Shown here: positions 26,194-34,869 of the stretch, piece after piece
Layout of the letters: the number at the start of each line of letters is the position of its first letter
Numbering within the stretch: position 1 is the first letter of the stretch
From: Nonomuraea polychroma
GTDB lineage: Bacteria > Actinomycetota > Actinomycetes > Streptosporangiales > Streptosporangiaceae
Assembly (NCBI RefSeq): GCF_004011505.1
Contig: NZ_SAUN01000001.1
Coordinates: forward strand, 744,001 to 808,000
Direction of reading: 5' to 3'
DNA: 64,000 nucleotides
Notes under the pieces: generated by a model
The model's input: the letters and a program-made list of their open reading frames with translations, nothing else
Told to the model about the DNA's origin: nothing
Database searches by the model: none
Made by a program: the position numbers and the translations under genes

Positions 26194-26729
26194 ATGGAAA
26201 ACGTCCCTGGTCAGAAGCGCTCGCGCAGGAACATCGCGCCGGCCGTCGGGCTGGCCGTCGCGCTGGCCGCACTCGCAGTGGCCGGCACGGCCTGCGGGAG
26301 CGGCCAGGAATCCGGCGAGGCCTGGTCGTTAGCCAAGCCGACCTGGTGGCCTTCGCCAAGTGCGTCCGCGAGAACGGCGTGCCTGACTTCAAGGACCCGG
26401 CGCCAGGCGCGGCCATAGACGACGAGATCGACTTCAACTCCCCGGCATTCAAGAAGGCCGCCGAAGCCTGCAAGGACGTCATGCCCACTCCATTTCTGCG
26501 GAACGAGGCCGACGAGAACTGGTCCACGGCGGACAAACGCAAGTACGCCGCGTGCATGCGCAGCAACGGCGTGCCGTCGTTCCCCGACCCCGACACAAGC
26601 GGCGCTTTCAAACTCGACGACGACGACCGCCCCGACACACCGCAGTTCAAGAAGGCCGAGGAGGCCTGCAAGCAGCACCAGCCGCAGGGCACCCCGAGTA
26701 TGATCCCCAGCAAGACCGGCGACAGTTGA
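26194..26729 (+). pseudogene. Frameshifted lipoprotein with repeated 'C-R-NGVP-F-DP' motif
   Basis: The first frame gives a normal lipoprotein start ('MENVPGQKRSRRNIAPAVGL', then 'AALAVAGTACGSGQESGE'). After a one-base shift near 26325 the mature domain continues in another frame: 'ADLVAFAKCVRENGVPDFKD' and, 60 residues on, 'KYAACMRSNGVPSFPDPDTS'. The duplicated Cys-(M/V)-R-x-N-G-V-P block is common in small actinobacterial secreted proteins of unknown role. A single indel restores a full gene, so this may be a recent mutation or an assembly error. Confidence 0.75.
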
Positions 26730-26893
26730 CCTTGAGCGTGTCGCCACTCGAGGCCTTCCGCGTTGTCAGGGCTGCTGTCCGCCCTCCTCGGCGTCTCCCG
26801 ATTCAGGCTGCCCTCCGCTTCGATACCCTGCTGCGACAGGGCAAAGGTGCAGGCCGGTGATTGCCTCAGCCTGGGCCGTCTGGATGACCCCGG

Positions 26894-27166
26894 TCACTGC
26901 TCGCCCCGATCCGGCGGGGTCTCGCTGCTGGTGGCGAGCTGATCCAGCAACGCGAAGAGCTTTCCCTGCACCTCGATCACCTGGCGGGTCTTGCCGAGCT
27001 CGGCGCGCAGCCGCTCGACCTCCGCGTGCAGCGCGTCGATCTGCTTGTCCCGCGGGTCGGCCTTCGGCCGGCCGGCCGGGCGGGCCGGCGCCTCGGCGGC
27101 CCCGTGGTCCCGCGCGGTCCGCCAACTGGAGATCAGTGAGGAGTACAGGCCTTCCCGGCGCATCAA
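26894..27166 (-). pseudogene. IS3-type transposase OrfA remnant
   Basis: The 90-codon frame reads '[20 protein letters not shown]', a proline-rich '[17 protein letters not shown]' and a coiled coil '[20 protein letters not shown]' ending '[15 protein letters not shown]'. This is the second half of OrfA from actinobacterial IS3-family elements, lacking the N-terminal helix-turn-helix. OrfB with the DDE domain is absent. It is an inactive insertion-sequence scar. Confidence 0.7.
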
Positions 27167-27262
27167 CGGTAGGCGATGTGGTCGCCCGCCTTCGTGCCGC
27201 CGATGCCGATGTTCATGGTCTTCAAGGGGTGACCCATTGTTCGATGTACGAGCTGCCGGTGA

Positions 27263-27493
27263 TCAGCGCTCCTCCGGTGGGGAACCCACCGGCGAACCGG
27301 TCCTCGATTGCCGCGACCTTCTATTCCCACTGGGCCGGATCGTCAGCCCCCACAGGTAGTACGCCGTGCCTCCGCCGGCCAGCGCGACGACGAGCAGGGT
27401 CGCCACCCCCGATCGGACCACCCGCGAGAATCTTCCGATTGCGGCTCCACCGGCGGCGGGGCTGCAACCTGCTTGATCCCGCACAGCGGGCAT
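27263..27493 (-). CDS. Small putative membrane protein
   Basis: A 76-codon frame begins at ATG 27493 and has one good membrane helix ('SGVATLLVVALAGGGTAYYL'). After the helix the frame drifts into Arg/Ser-rich sequence, while a different frame downstream reads '[20 protein letters not shown]' then '[11 protein letters not shown]' and stops. The original protein may thus have been longer and is now frameshifted. I do not recognise the family. Confidence 0.35.
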   Translation of the reverse strand: MPAVRDQAGCSPAAGGAAIGRFSRVVRSGVATLLVVALAGGGTAYYLWGLTIRPSGNRRSRQSRTGSPVGSPPEER

Positions 27494-27554
27494 CCGGACC
27501 GTGATAGGCGCCGGAGCCGGGGCAGCGAGCAAACCAGCGGGACTGCACCGAGGC

Positions 27555-27677
27555 ATGGAGCCGGAGCGCCTTGCCGAGCGAATCGAGTCGGTGACGACGG
27601 CCCTGAGCGCGTACGACACGCAACCGGTCAAGGCGTATGTCGCTCGAGCGAGGCAGCTGACGGGCATCCCCTTGTAG
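27555..27677 (+). CDS. Small ORF upstream of the NUDIX gene
   Basis: A 40-residue frame reads 'MEPERLAERIESVTTALSAY' and ends 'YVARARQLTGIPL', with codon use normal for the genome. It ends about 40 bases before the NUDIX start. It looks like either a tiny helical protein or the last exon-like piece of a lost gene. No family is recognised. Confidence 0.3.
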   Translation: MEPERLAERIESVTTALSAYDTQPVKAYVARARQLTGIPL

Positions 27678-27717
27678 CGTGGTGCCGGTCCAGGCGTCCA
27701 CCCAGGGGAGCAGCCGC

Positions 27718-28242
27718 ATGCGCTGGCAGGTTCACTCCGAAGAACCGCTCTACACCGACCGCTGGCTTGACGTGCGGGTGGCCGACGTGGAGCTTCCGGA
27801 CGGAAGGCATCTCGATCATCGGCTCATTCGTACCGCGCCGGGAGCGGGTGCCGTCGTCACCGACGACCAGAACCGCGTACTCCTCATCTGGCGTCACCGC
27901 TTCATCACCGACACCTGGGGTTGGGAGATCCCTATAGGCAAGATCGACGAGGGCGAGGAACCGATCGCGGCCGCCGCCCGCGAGGTCGAAGAAGAGACCG
28001 GCTGGCGACCCGGCCCCTTGCGGCCGCTGCTCTACACCCAGCCGACCAACGGCATCTCCGACTCCGAGCACTACATCTTCCGCGCCGACAGCGCCCAGCA
28101 CATCGGGCCGCCCACCGAGGCATGGGAGGCGGAGCGCATCCAGTGGGTCCCCCTGACGGACATCCGCCGCCTGATCGACAAGCGCGACATCGTCAGCGGA
28201 ACCAGCATGAACGCTCTGCTCTACGTCCTCACGGAGGTGTAG
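27718..28242 (+). CDS. NUDIX hydrolase
   Basis: This 174-residue enzyme is of the ADP-ribose pyrophosphatase type. The complete NUDIX box is visible as 'GKIDEGEEPIAAAAREVEEE' followed by 'TGW', preceded by 'VLLIWRHRFITDTWGWEIPI'. It begins 'MRWQVHSEEPLYTDRWLDVR', typical of actinobacterial members. ATG 27718 is the natural start. It probably removes toxic or signalling nucleoside-diphosphate compounds in the cytoplasm. No operon partner is evident. Confidence 0.9.
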   Translation: MRWQVHSEEPLYTDRWLDVRVADVELPDGRHLDHRLIRTAPGAGAVVTDDQNRVLLIWRHRFITDTWGWEIPIGKIDEGEEPIAAAAREVEEETGWRPGPLRPLLYTQPTNGISDSEHYIFRADSAQHIGPPTEAWEAERIQWVPLTDIRRLIDKRDIVSGTSMNALLYVLTEV

Positions 28243-28661
28243 CGGCTCGCGGCTGTGGTGCCGCCGGCCGCCACCGCTCGGCGGCCTTTCTGGTGGCCTG
28301 ACAGGACAGCGCCCGAGATCAGCAAGATGTCTAGTCCTATGAGATGCCTGACGTTTCTGTCCGAGGACATGGACCACGGGCGATCTAGGAAGCATGGTCG
28401 ACCTTGCGGGCTCTGAGATTGCGGCGCGGAAGGTCGGTGGTGCGGTGCCCGTGCGCGGGCCTTCCTCCACATCGATGGTCAGCGTGCTGGCGCTGACGTG
28501 CCCGGTGACGAGCTGGCCGGAGTGCAGGCAGCAGAGGGACACCGTCTACCGGGTCAGCATGATGACGTCGAAGGAGTTGGCGCGGCGCTACACCGTGATC
28601 GGTGACCACCATGGGACTGGCGGTGGCCCCGCCGGGCGCGCCGCAGTCATTCATCCGGGCC
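28243..28661. other. Degenerate stretch after the NUDIX gene
   Basis: On the minus strand a stop-interrupted frame reads 'CCLHSGQLVTGHVSASTLTI' 'DVEEG', a pattern reminiscent of the end of IS481-like transposases, but too weak to name. Otherwise nothing is recognised. Confidence 0.25.
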
Positions 28662-29081
28662 TTACCCAGCCTGCCGGCTGAGCTCATTGCGCAGGACCGC
28701 GTATCCGACCATGGCGGAATCCAGATACGCGCGTACTTCCGCGATCATGTCGCCGTCGAAGCGACACACCCAGCAGTAACGGTTGTCGAACGGTGCACCC
28801 TCCTTGGTGGTCGACGTGGACACCAGCTCGGCGACCGTGGTGTCGCCATCCACGTACAGGTGTTCCACCGTGAGCTTTACTCCGCCATCGAGCACCCGCG
28901 CCAGGCGGGCGAACGTCGCGGCGGTGAACTCGTTCTTGCTGCGGTATCCCCCGGCGAGCGGGTGTGTGCCTTCCACAGTCCAATCCACGTCGTCCGCCAC
29001 GCGAGCCCAGAAGCCGGGCTGTGTGACAGGATCCTGCAGGCAAGCGAAGAGGGCGGCACGATCGCTCCGGATGTCTGTCAT
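28662..29081 (-). CDS. SnoaL-like (NTF2-fold) protein
   Basis: This 139-residue protein has the NTF2-like fold used by SnoaL cyclases, ketosteroid isomerases and many small binding proteins. It shows 'FWARVADDVDWTVEGTHPLA', then 'GGYRSKNEFTA' and the late strands 'YCWVCRFDGDMIAEVRAYLD'. The Asp and His usual in enzymatic members are partly present (D33, H39). No signal peptide is seen. It stands alone upstream of a LysR gene on the same strand, 240 bases away. Its substrate cannot be told. Confidence 0.82.
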   Translation of the reverse strand: MTDIRSDRAALFACLQDPVTQPGFWARVADDVDWTVEGTHPLAGGYRSKNEFTAATFARLARVLDGGVKLTVEHLYVDGDTTVAELVSTSTTKEGAPFDNRYCWVCRFDGDMIAEVRAYLDSAMVGYAVLRNELSRQAG

Positions 29082-29318
29082 GACAATGCTCTTCCCGATT
29101 TCTCCACCGTGCCACTCTCAGCCGCTTTGCCGAGACGACGCCACGCCTGTGGCCAGGTCAAACTCGTAACGACGTCCGCGGACGCAACCCACCACTCTTG
29201 TGGACGCAAACCTGCTGGCACGATCGATCGACCGGATTGATCAACAGCTAGCTGTCTAGGCCTCCAGGTCTCAGGACCTGCGCGACGGATCCGGCTCCAG
29301 AGGTGAGTGACACTCCAG

Positions 29319-30347
29319 TTAGATGATCTTCGGTGTGTCTTGTGGATGGCGGTTCTGCTGGCCCCCGGAGACGGCCATCCCCGTGACCGGGTCCCGACCG
29401 CTCAGCACCGCCTCGTCGGCCTCGGGCAGCCAGGAGTGCGGCGGCCGGCGCAGCCAGCCCCCCACCCTCTGGAACTCCGTCACGGCCTGGAGCAGCGCGT
29501 CCAGACCCGGATGCCGCAGGCCCTCGGGGAAGACGAGGTTCTCCAGGGTGAGCGGCATGGGATCGACCAGGGGCCGCACCACGGCGCCGGGGATCCCGCC
29601 GATCTTCGCCGTGGCCAGCACGGGCTCTCGGTGCCGTTGCAGGTAGAGGCCCATCTCGTGGGATCCGACCGGCGGCGCGTGTGGCGTGGCCAAAGTGAGC
29701 CGGAACTCCTCTGCCAAGCGCTCACCCAACTCGGTCCACTCGGTGGTGGCGGGGTTGCCTGCCATGGCGTCCAGCGGGAAGTCGGCCAGCACGCCGAGCG
29801 GCACCTCCTCCAGCGCGGCCAGCGGATGGTCCTCGGGTACCAGCACGGCGAGCGGATCCAGCCGCACGGGCACCTGGGCCAGCCCTTTGCGCATGTAAGC
29901 GGGTAGCCCGGCGAACCGGCCGAACGACACGTCGAGACGCCCCTCCCGCATGGCGGCTACCCCGGAGGCCAGCCCGCCGTGGAAGCGGGCGAGAATCTCC
30001 ACTCCCGGCGCCAGCTCCCTGGCCCTGACCAGCGGCCGCGGCGGCTCGTGCCCCTGCATGTTGACGTCCACGAGCAGCGGCCCCCGAGCGCCGGAGAGCT
30101 CCGCGACCAGCTCGTCGTGCAGCGCGAGCAGCCGCCTGGCTCCGGACAGCAGCCGCGCTCCCGCCGGGGTCAGCTCCACCCGCCGGGTGGACCTGGTGAA
30201 CAGCGCCGCCCCGAGCTGCTCCTCCAGCCGCCGCACGTCACGGCTGAGCGCCTGCTGGGCCATGTACAGGCGGGCGGCGGCGCGGCCGAAGTGCAGTTCC
30301 TCGGCGACGGTAACGAACACCCTGAGCAGCCGGGGATGCAGGTCCAC
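29319..30347 (-). CDS. LysR-family transcriptional regulator
   Basis: This 342-residue regulator begins 'MDLHPRLLRVFVTVAEELHF', with the helix-turn-helix 'GRAAARLYMAQQALSRDVRR' and wing 'LEEQLGAALFTRSTRRVELT'. A periplasmic-binding-like effector domain follows ('LVDVNMQGHEPPRPLVRARE', then 'VSFGRFAG'). The tail is a little longer than usual. LysR proteins normally control a divergent gene; here that gene is cut short after about 29 codons. A TTAAC-N11-GTTAA box lies 10 bases upstream. Confidence 0.9.
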   Translation of the reverse strand: MDLHPRLLRVFVTVAEELHFGRAAARLYMAQQALSRDVRRLEEQLGAALFTRSTRRVELTPAGARLLSGARRLLALHDELVAELSGARGPLLVDVNMQGHEPPRPLVRARELAPGVEILARFHGGLASGVAAMREGRLDVSFGRFAGLPAYMRKGLAQVPVRLDPLAVLVPEDHPLAALEEVPLGVLADFPLDAMAGNPATTEWTELGERLAEEFRLTLATPHAPPVGSHEMGLYLQRHREPVLATAKIGGIPGAVVRPLVDPMPLTLENLVFPEGLRHPGLDALLQAVTEFQRVGGWLRRPPHSWLPEADEAVLSGRDPVTGMAVSGGQQNRHPQDTPKII

Positions 30348-30356
30348 ACGGCAACA

Positions 30357-30377
30357 TTAACAACAGATCCGCGTTAA
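30357..30377. promoter_or_regulatory. LysR box (T-N11-A)
   Basis: TTAAC, 11 bases, GTTAA form a perfect palindrome of the T-N11-A class between the LysR start (30347) and a divergent ATG (30432). Location and symmetry fit autoregulation and activation of the divergent gene. Confidence 0.65.
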
Positions 30378-30431
30378 TCCCGACCTTTCCGGTGTTGGAC
30401 CCCGCGTCGCGATCTCCATCAGGCTGGACCC

Positions 30432-30620
30432 ATGATCCCCATGAAAGAGCTGCTCAGCGGCATGCCGCTGTCACCCGCCCAGATCGGCGTCCTCCTGAGC
30501 CTGGTCCACCCGCCGGGGCTGACGGCTCAGAACGTCACGAGCGGGTCGCCCACGAAGTCGGCGATGAAGTTGACGAAGAAGAAGCCGAAGAACAGGAAGT
30601 TCAGCACCAGCACGACGTAG
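30432..30620 (+). pseudogene. Truncated divergent gene start
   Basis: The first 28 residues read sensibly ('MIPMKELLSGMPLSPAQIGV', then 'LLSLVHPPG'). From about 30520 the DNA instead encodes, on the opposite strand, the end of a membrane protein. The plus frame beyond that point turns into Lys/Ser-rich nonsense. It looks as though the LysR-controlled gene was cut by a rearrangement. Family unknown. Confidence 0.5.
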
Positions 30621-30642
30621 TGCCAGCGCCGCGGAACGCGCG
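30526..30642 (-). pseudogene. C-terminal remnant of a small membrane protein
   Basis: The minus strand encodes 'GPRVPRRWHYVVLVLNFLFF' then 'GFFFVNFIADFVGDPLVTF' and a stop, a clean hydrophobic C terminus. A stop codon lies just upstream in the same frame and no start is available, so only the tail survives. Its junction with the truncated plus-strand gene marks a breakpoint. Confidence 0.45.
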
Positions 30643-30982
30643 GGCCGCGACAGCCTGCTGTTCAAGGGGCAGTCTCAGCAGCACGATCGACGGTTGAAAC
30701 TGACAAGAGTGATGTCGGACGGCACTGCATAGACGGCACTGCACCTTGCCTGTCTAGGCTCAATGGGCCAGCACGATCAGAAAGCCACTTATCTACACGT
30801 GATCAAGGGCTGCCCGCCTGCGGCGGCCTGCCGCGCGTCGGGCGGTCGCCGGCCGCGCCGCTGCTCTCCGGTCAGTCGCGGCCAGCGCCCCACGCACCCT
30901 CTGTTAACAGGCGCGCCGATGCAGACACTTCAACGGAAAAAGTGGCTGCAACACGCCACCTCGGCGGCTCCTGTCCTGCACA
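30643..30982. other. Intergenic stretch before the orphan membrane gene
   Basis: I see no gene, hairpin or consensus promoter here. The composition shifts from GC-rich to more AT-rich towards 30950, marking the left edge of the foreign-looking block. Confidence 0.4.
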
Positions 30983-32449
30983 ATGCTCACTATGGATTTC
31001 GACACCGACCGGTCGCCAACGCAGAGAAGGCTGAATGTCCCGACGTTAAAGAACAAGATTGAAGTCCTGCTGTCGTCATTCAGAAATTGGTCACTATATG
31101 TGGCCTGCCTGATGCTGAAGGAAGTGGTCGAGGAAATAGCCCTTGATGCAAGGAAGGGTGCACGAAGGTTAAAGGCTGAATGGGAGAATCTAGCTCCAGG
31201 AAAACATGCGGAAATTGAGGAGCGGGTAAAGCGCGACGCCGAGCGCCTGTCGGCTATCTCGGCGCTCGATCCGGGACATCGACTTAAGGCTCGCGATGCA
31301 ATCGAAGATTGCACTCGGTGTCTCTTGGCTACGAAATGGCGTCGCCACCCCCTTGATGATCCGTTTTTCGAGCGGAATCACGCCATATTCGGCATCCAAG
31401 CAATCCTGGTGATGGCTGTTGGAATCGTCTTCGTAGTCATCCCGTCCATTGCTGCTTTCGCACTGAACATCTGGACGGCGACAGCATTTATACTGCTGTG
31501 CGGTCTCTGTATACCGATTGCGGCCATAGTGCAGCGCCTGGTGTCCGACCGCTACCTCAGACTCATACGCGCAGGGCTCTTCGCTCTATTACTCGTCGCC
31601 CAGCTCCAGCCTGCGGTTGCAGGTCCCGTCGTCGTCGGTCTTGCTAACCGGCTAAAAGCTGCCTTCAGCAGCTTGGGTTCAAGCTCAGGGGCACAGCAGC
31701 TGCAGGCGGTGTACTGGGAAGCAGCGATTGGAAGTACGTTGGAGGTGCTCTATGGCGTCTCTCTGGTGTGGATCGTAGTGGCCATTCTAGGCTGGATCGG
31801 TCACAAAATATCCGGGCAGTCATCGCATGCTTATAGCGCTACCGAGGCGGCATTATCGCTGTCGATATATCAATTAATACATCTGACGAAGTTGCTCGAC
31901 GATATAGCAAAGGAAGGCGCATACATTTCCAGTCGGGCCGGGAGAGGTTTGGTGGATGAGTTGGAGTCTGCAGCCAACATTCTTGAAACGGTCTGGGTGA
32001 AGTCTCAAAAGACAGGGGTGAGACGGATCGATAGAGAGATCCGACAGTTGGGTGACAGACTCGCCTTCCGGATTCGTCAGTTCAAGCCAAGGGCTGTGCT
32101 CGGCGGCGATAAAAATCTGCTCGACATGCGAGACTTCTTTGCTCGTGCAACTATTTGCATACTCGCAGGAGAATGGAACAAAATCATCAATGATTCGGAT
32201 GAGGTGCTTGCTGTTTCCGGTGTCGGAGCAATCAGGAGAGGGCTGTCCAAATGCCTGACCATTCTGCTGCCTGTTCCCGCAGCCTGGATTTTGGTGAATT
32301 ACACGAGTGTGTTGCCGGCCGAAGCTCACGGGTTAGTCTTATTAGGCTCTATAATATTTACGTTGGTGCAGATTGCCGCATGGCTTGACCCCGGTGCGGT
32401 AAGTGCATTTGAGGTCGCAGGGAAGGTGCGCGAGCTCTTGCAGAAGTGA
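30983..32449 (+). CDS. Orphan multi-pass membrane protein of unknown function
   Basis: This 488-residue protein has a cytoplasmic, charged N-terminal third ('KEVVEEIALDARKGARRLKA'), hydrophobic segments around residues 138-190 ('IQAILVMAVGIVFVVIPSIA', 'FILLCGLCIPIAAI') and 195-215, another near 265-280, a helical soluble stretch and two helices at the C terminus. No motif was recognised. Codon use is markedly richer in A/T third positions (ATA, TTA, AAA, GAT) than any neighbour, so recent transfer is likely. No convincing ribosome-binding site precedes ATG 30983; ATG 30992 is the alternative. It could be a phage-defence or toxin-like membrane effector, but nothing visible proves it. Confidence 0.7.
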   Translation: MLTMDFDTDRSPTQRRLNVPTLKNKIEVLLSSFRNWSLYVACLMLKEVVEEIALDARKGARRLKAEWENLAPGKHAEIEERVKRDAERLSAISALDPGHRLKARDAIEDCTRCLLATKWRRHPLDDPFFERNHAIFGIQAILVMAVGIVFVVIPSIAAFALNIWTATAFILLCGLCIPIAAIVQRLVSDRYLRLIRAGLFALLLVAQLQPAVAGPVVVGLANRLKAAFSSLGSSSGAQQLQAVYWEAAIGSTLEVLYGVSLVWIVVAILGWIGHKISGQSSHAYSATEAALSLSIYQLIHLTKLLDDIAKEGAYISSRAGRGLVDELESAANILETVWVKSQKTGVRRIDREIRQLGDRLAFRIRQFKPRAVLGGDKNLLDMRDFFARATICILAGEWNKIINDSDEVLAVSGVGAIRRGLSKCLTILLPVPAAWILVNYTSVLPAEAHGLVLLGSIIFTLVQIAAWLDPGAVSAFEVAGKVRELLQK

Positions 32450-32506
32450 CTGCGAGAAGGGTATGGCGGCCGCGCCGCTTCCGGTGCTCGGACCTGGCGG
32501 CCCTGT

Positions 32507-32719
32507 TCAGGGGCGGCTAATGGTCGTGCAGCGCGGATCGGTGGAGGCCTTCGGGAGTGTCGGCGGGCCTTGAGCCCCCTTGGCTTTGCGGTGGGCCAGG
32601 AGAAGTTCCCAGTACGTCTCCGTGGCGTCCTTCAGCACCGACACCGGGCGGACCTGCCGCGTTGTCTCCGTTCCGAAGGTTCTCATGAAGATCGCACGCT
32701 CGCGAGAGATCTCGATCAT
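32507..32719 (-). CDS. Hypothetical 70-residue protein or gene remnant
   Basis: The frame from ATG 32719 reads 'MIEISRERAIFMRTFGTETT', 'RQVRPVSVLKDATETYWELL' and 'LAHRKAKGAQ', with good codon use. It is open further upstream ('DETDWEYGPY'), and an adjoining frame reads 'VRWWGLDHTTGHVGIGLRR', so an older, longer gene may be frameshifted here. No family is recognised. It lies just after the VWA gene on the same strand. Confidence 0.4.
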   Translation of the reverse strand: MIEISRERAIFMRTFGTETTRQVRPVSVLKDATETYWELLLAHRKAKGAQGPPTLPKASTDPRCTTISRP

Positions 32720-32871
32720 GTAAGGGCCGTACTCCCAATCCGTTTCGTCTTGCCCGCCGGCCTCCTGAGGCCGATGCCGACGTGTCCGGTCGTGTGGTCC
32801 AGGCCCCACCAGCGGACGCGGACGGCGCGAACGGGCGGGGGACCGGTGGAGCGGTCCGGCTACAGGTGCTG

Positions 32872-33915
32872 TCAGCGGGTCGGGGTCCGGGGGCGGTTCC
32901 ACCAGAGGGAGAGGGACAGGGCCGCGGTGATGAGGATGGCGCCGCCGGCGGCGAAGGCGGCGGCGGTGTCGACCCGTTGGTGGATGACGGTGAAGCTGCC
33001 GGGAAGGGCGTCGAGGGCGCTTTGGAGTTGGCCGGCGTTCTCGGCGCGGTGGTAGGAGCCGCCGGTGGTTTGGGCTATCCGTTTGAGTGCGGGCTCGTCG
33101 ATGGTGCGGACGTTGCGGCCGCTGTCGAATCTGCCGCGCCCGCCCCAGCCACCGAAGCCGCCGTCGAACTGTGAGTTGTCGCAGACCATCGGGGCCGGGC
33201 TCGTGGTGCCGAAGCCGATGGTGAAGACGCGGACGCGGCGCAGGGCTGCTTCCTGGGCGGCGGTCTGCGGGTCGACGCCCTGGGTGTTGGCGCCGTCGGT
33301 GAGCACGATGATCGCGGCGCCGGCGTAGCCTTCCCCGCCGTTGCCGGGGTTCGCTCCGGTGGGCGCGACCGACGGGTCGGCCTCCGCGATCGCGTCGATC
33401 GAGGTGAGCATGGCCTGCCCGATCGCGGTGCCGCGGGACACGGTGAGGCCGTCCAGCGCCTCGATCAGCGACTTGGTGTCGTCGGTGGGAGGGACGAGCA
33501 GACCCGCGGTGCCCGCGAAGGTGACCAGGCCGATGCGCGGCCCGCCCCGCTGCGACTCGATGAACTCCGCGGCGGCCTTCTTCGCGGCGGTGATGCGGTT
33601 GGGGTCGACGTCCGTGGAACACATGGAGCCGGAGGTGTCGAGCGCGAGCAGGATCGTCGCCGACGTCCTCGGCACCGGCAGCGACGCCTGCGGTCGCGCG
33701 GCCCCGACCGCGAGCAGCGCGAGCCCGACTGTGAACAGTGCCGCGGGGATCCTGCGCGTCCAGCGGGTACGGCCGGGCAGGGCGCTCCGTACGAGCGCGA
33801 TCGAGGTGACGCGCACGGCGGCCCGCCGGCGGCGGCGCCGCGCCCACTCGCGGATGGCGAAGATCAGCGGGATGATCAGGATGGACAGTAACGCCCACGG
33901 CCACGAGAACATCAT
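32872..33915 (-). CDS. VWA-domain membrane protein (BatA-like)
   Basis: This 347-residue protein is the BatA-type partner of MoxR systems. It has two N-terminal helices ('WALLSILIIPLIFAIREWAR', then 'IPAALFTVGLALLAVGAARP'), a von Willebrand A domain with the MIDAS motif 'LLALDTSGSMCSTDVDP' and 'ADPSVAPTGANPGNGGEGYA', and a last helix ('GAILITAALSLSLWW'). The VWA domain would face outside. It adjoins a second VWA gene with no gap. The set probably assists folding or metal loading of envelope proteins under stress. Confidence 0.88.
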   Translation of the reverse strand: MMFSWPWALLSILIIPLIFAIREWARRRRRRAAVRVTSIALVRSALPGRTRWTRRIPAALFTVGLALLAVGAARPQASLPVPRTSATILLALDTSGSMCSTDVDPNRITAAKKAAAEFIESQRGGPRIGLVTFAGTAGLLVPPTDDTKSLIEALDGLTVSRGTAIGQAMLTSIDAIAEADPSVAPTGANPGNGGEGYAGAAIIVLTDGANTQGVDPQTAAQEAALRRVRVFTIGFGTTSPAPMVCDNSQFDGGFGGWGGRGRFDSGRNVRTIDEPALKRIAQTTGGSYHRAENAGQLQSALDALPGSFTVIHQRVDTAAAFAAGGAILITAALSLSLWWNRPRTPTR

Positions 33916-34869
33916 TCAGATCACCCGTCCAGACCGGAGCACGGTGAGCGCCGCTCCTGCGGTGAGCAGCGCGAGGGCGAGCCCGATCAGCCCGCCGGCG
34001 AGGGGCAGCGGCTCGTCGGATACTGTGAGCCGCAGATCGATCGTGTCGGCGATCCCGTCGAGCCGCGCAGCGTCGGAGGCGGGGTGGTAGGCGCCGCCGG
34101 TGGTCTGCGCGATCACGGTGAGGATGTCCTCCTCGAGCGAGGTCTGCAGATGGTAGCCGTCGACCTGCACCGTCGCCCCGGCCGTGGTGCCGACCCCGAC
34201 GGTGTGGATATGGACGCCCGCCCGCTGGGCCACGGTTGCGGCCCGTTCGACGTCTGCGCCGCCCTGGTTCTGGCCGTCGGAGAACATCACGATCGTCGCC
34301 GACGGCCAGTAGCCGATGTCGGGCGCGGTGCCGTCGCGGCCGACGGCCACCTGCTTGCCGGTGATCGCCGACAGCGAGGCCATGATGGCCGTCCCCAGCG
34401 AGGTGCCGCCGGTGATCTTCAGCCGGTCGATGGCCGCGAGCGCGATGGAGTGGTCGGAGTCGGGCCGTGCGGTGGTGAGCGCGCCCCGCTCGAACGCGAC
34501 GACTCCGATGTCGACGCTGTCGGGCTGCGCCGCCACGAACGCGCGGGCCGCCCGCTGCGCGGCCGCCAGCCGGGTGGGCGCGACGTCGTCGGCACCCATG
34601 CTGTTGGAGACGTCGATGGCGAGGATGACGGTGCCCGCGGTCCGCGGGACCGGCACCATGGCCGCTGGTCCGGCGGTGGCGATCGCGAGTACCCCGACGC
34701 CGGCGATCGTCAGGCCGATTCCGAGGTACGTCCGGCGGCCGCCCGGCACAGCGACGCCGGCCGCGGCGAGCGCGGCCGTCCTGCGGCGCGCCGAGACGAC
34801 GGCCGCCCAGGCGAGCGCCGCCGTGACGAGCAGTCCCAAGGCCAGCAGCAGTGGAGAAGACAGGGTCAT
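33916..34869 (-). CDS. VWA-domain membrane protein (BatB-like)
   Basis: This 317-residue protein begins with a helix ('LLLALGLLVTAALAWAAVVS'), has a second ('LGIGLTIAGVGVLAIATAGP') and a VWA domain with MIDAS 'ILAIDVSNSMGADDVAPTRL'. A single C-terminal helix follows ('GLIGLALALLTAGAALTVL'). Its ATG overlaps the stop of a 34-codon ORF, and its stop abuts the next VWA gene. The two VWA proteins are paralogous and likely form a heteromer served by the MoxR ATPase upstream. Confidence 0.88.
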   Translation of the reverse strand: MTLSSPLLLALGLLVTAALAWAAVVSARRRTAALAAAGVAVPGGRRTYLGIGLTIAGVGVLAIATAGPAAMVPVPRTAGTVILAIDVSNSMGADDVAPTRLAAAQRAARAFVAAQPDSVDIGVVAFERGALTTARPDSDHSIALAAIDRLKITGGTSLGTAIMASLSAITGKQVAVGRDGTAPDIGYWPSATIVMFSDGQNQGGADVERAATVAQRAGVHIHTVGVGTTAGATVQVDGYHLQTSLEEDILTVIAQTTGGAYHPASDAARLDGIADTIDLRLTVSDEPLPLAGGLIGLALALLTAGAALTVLRSGRVI

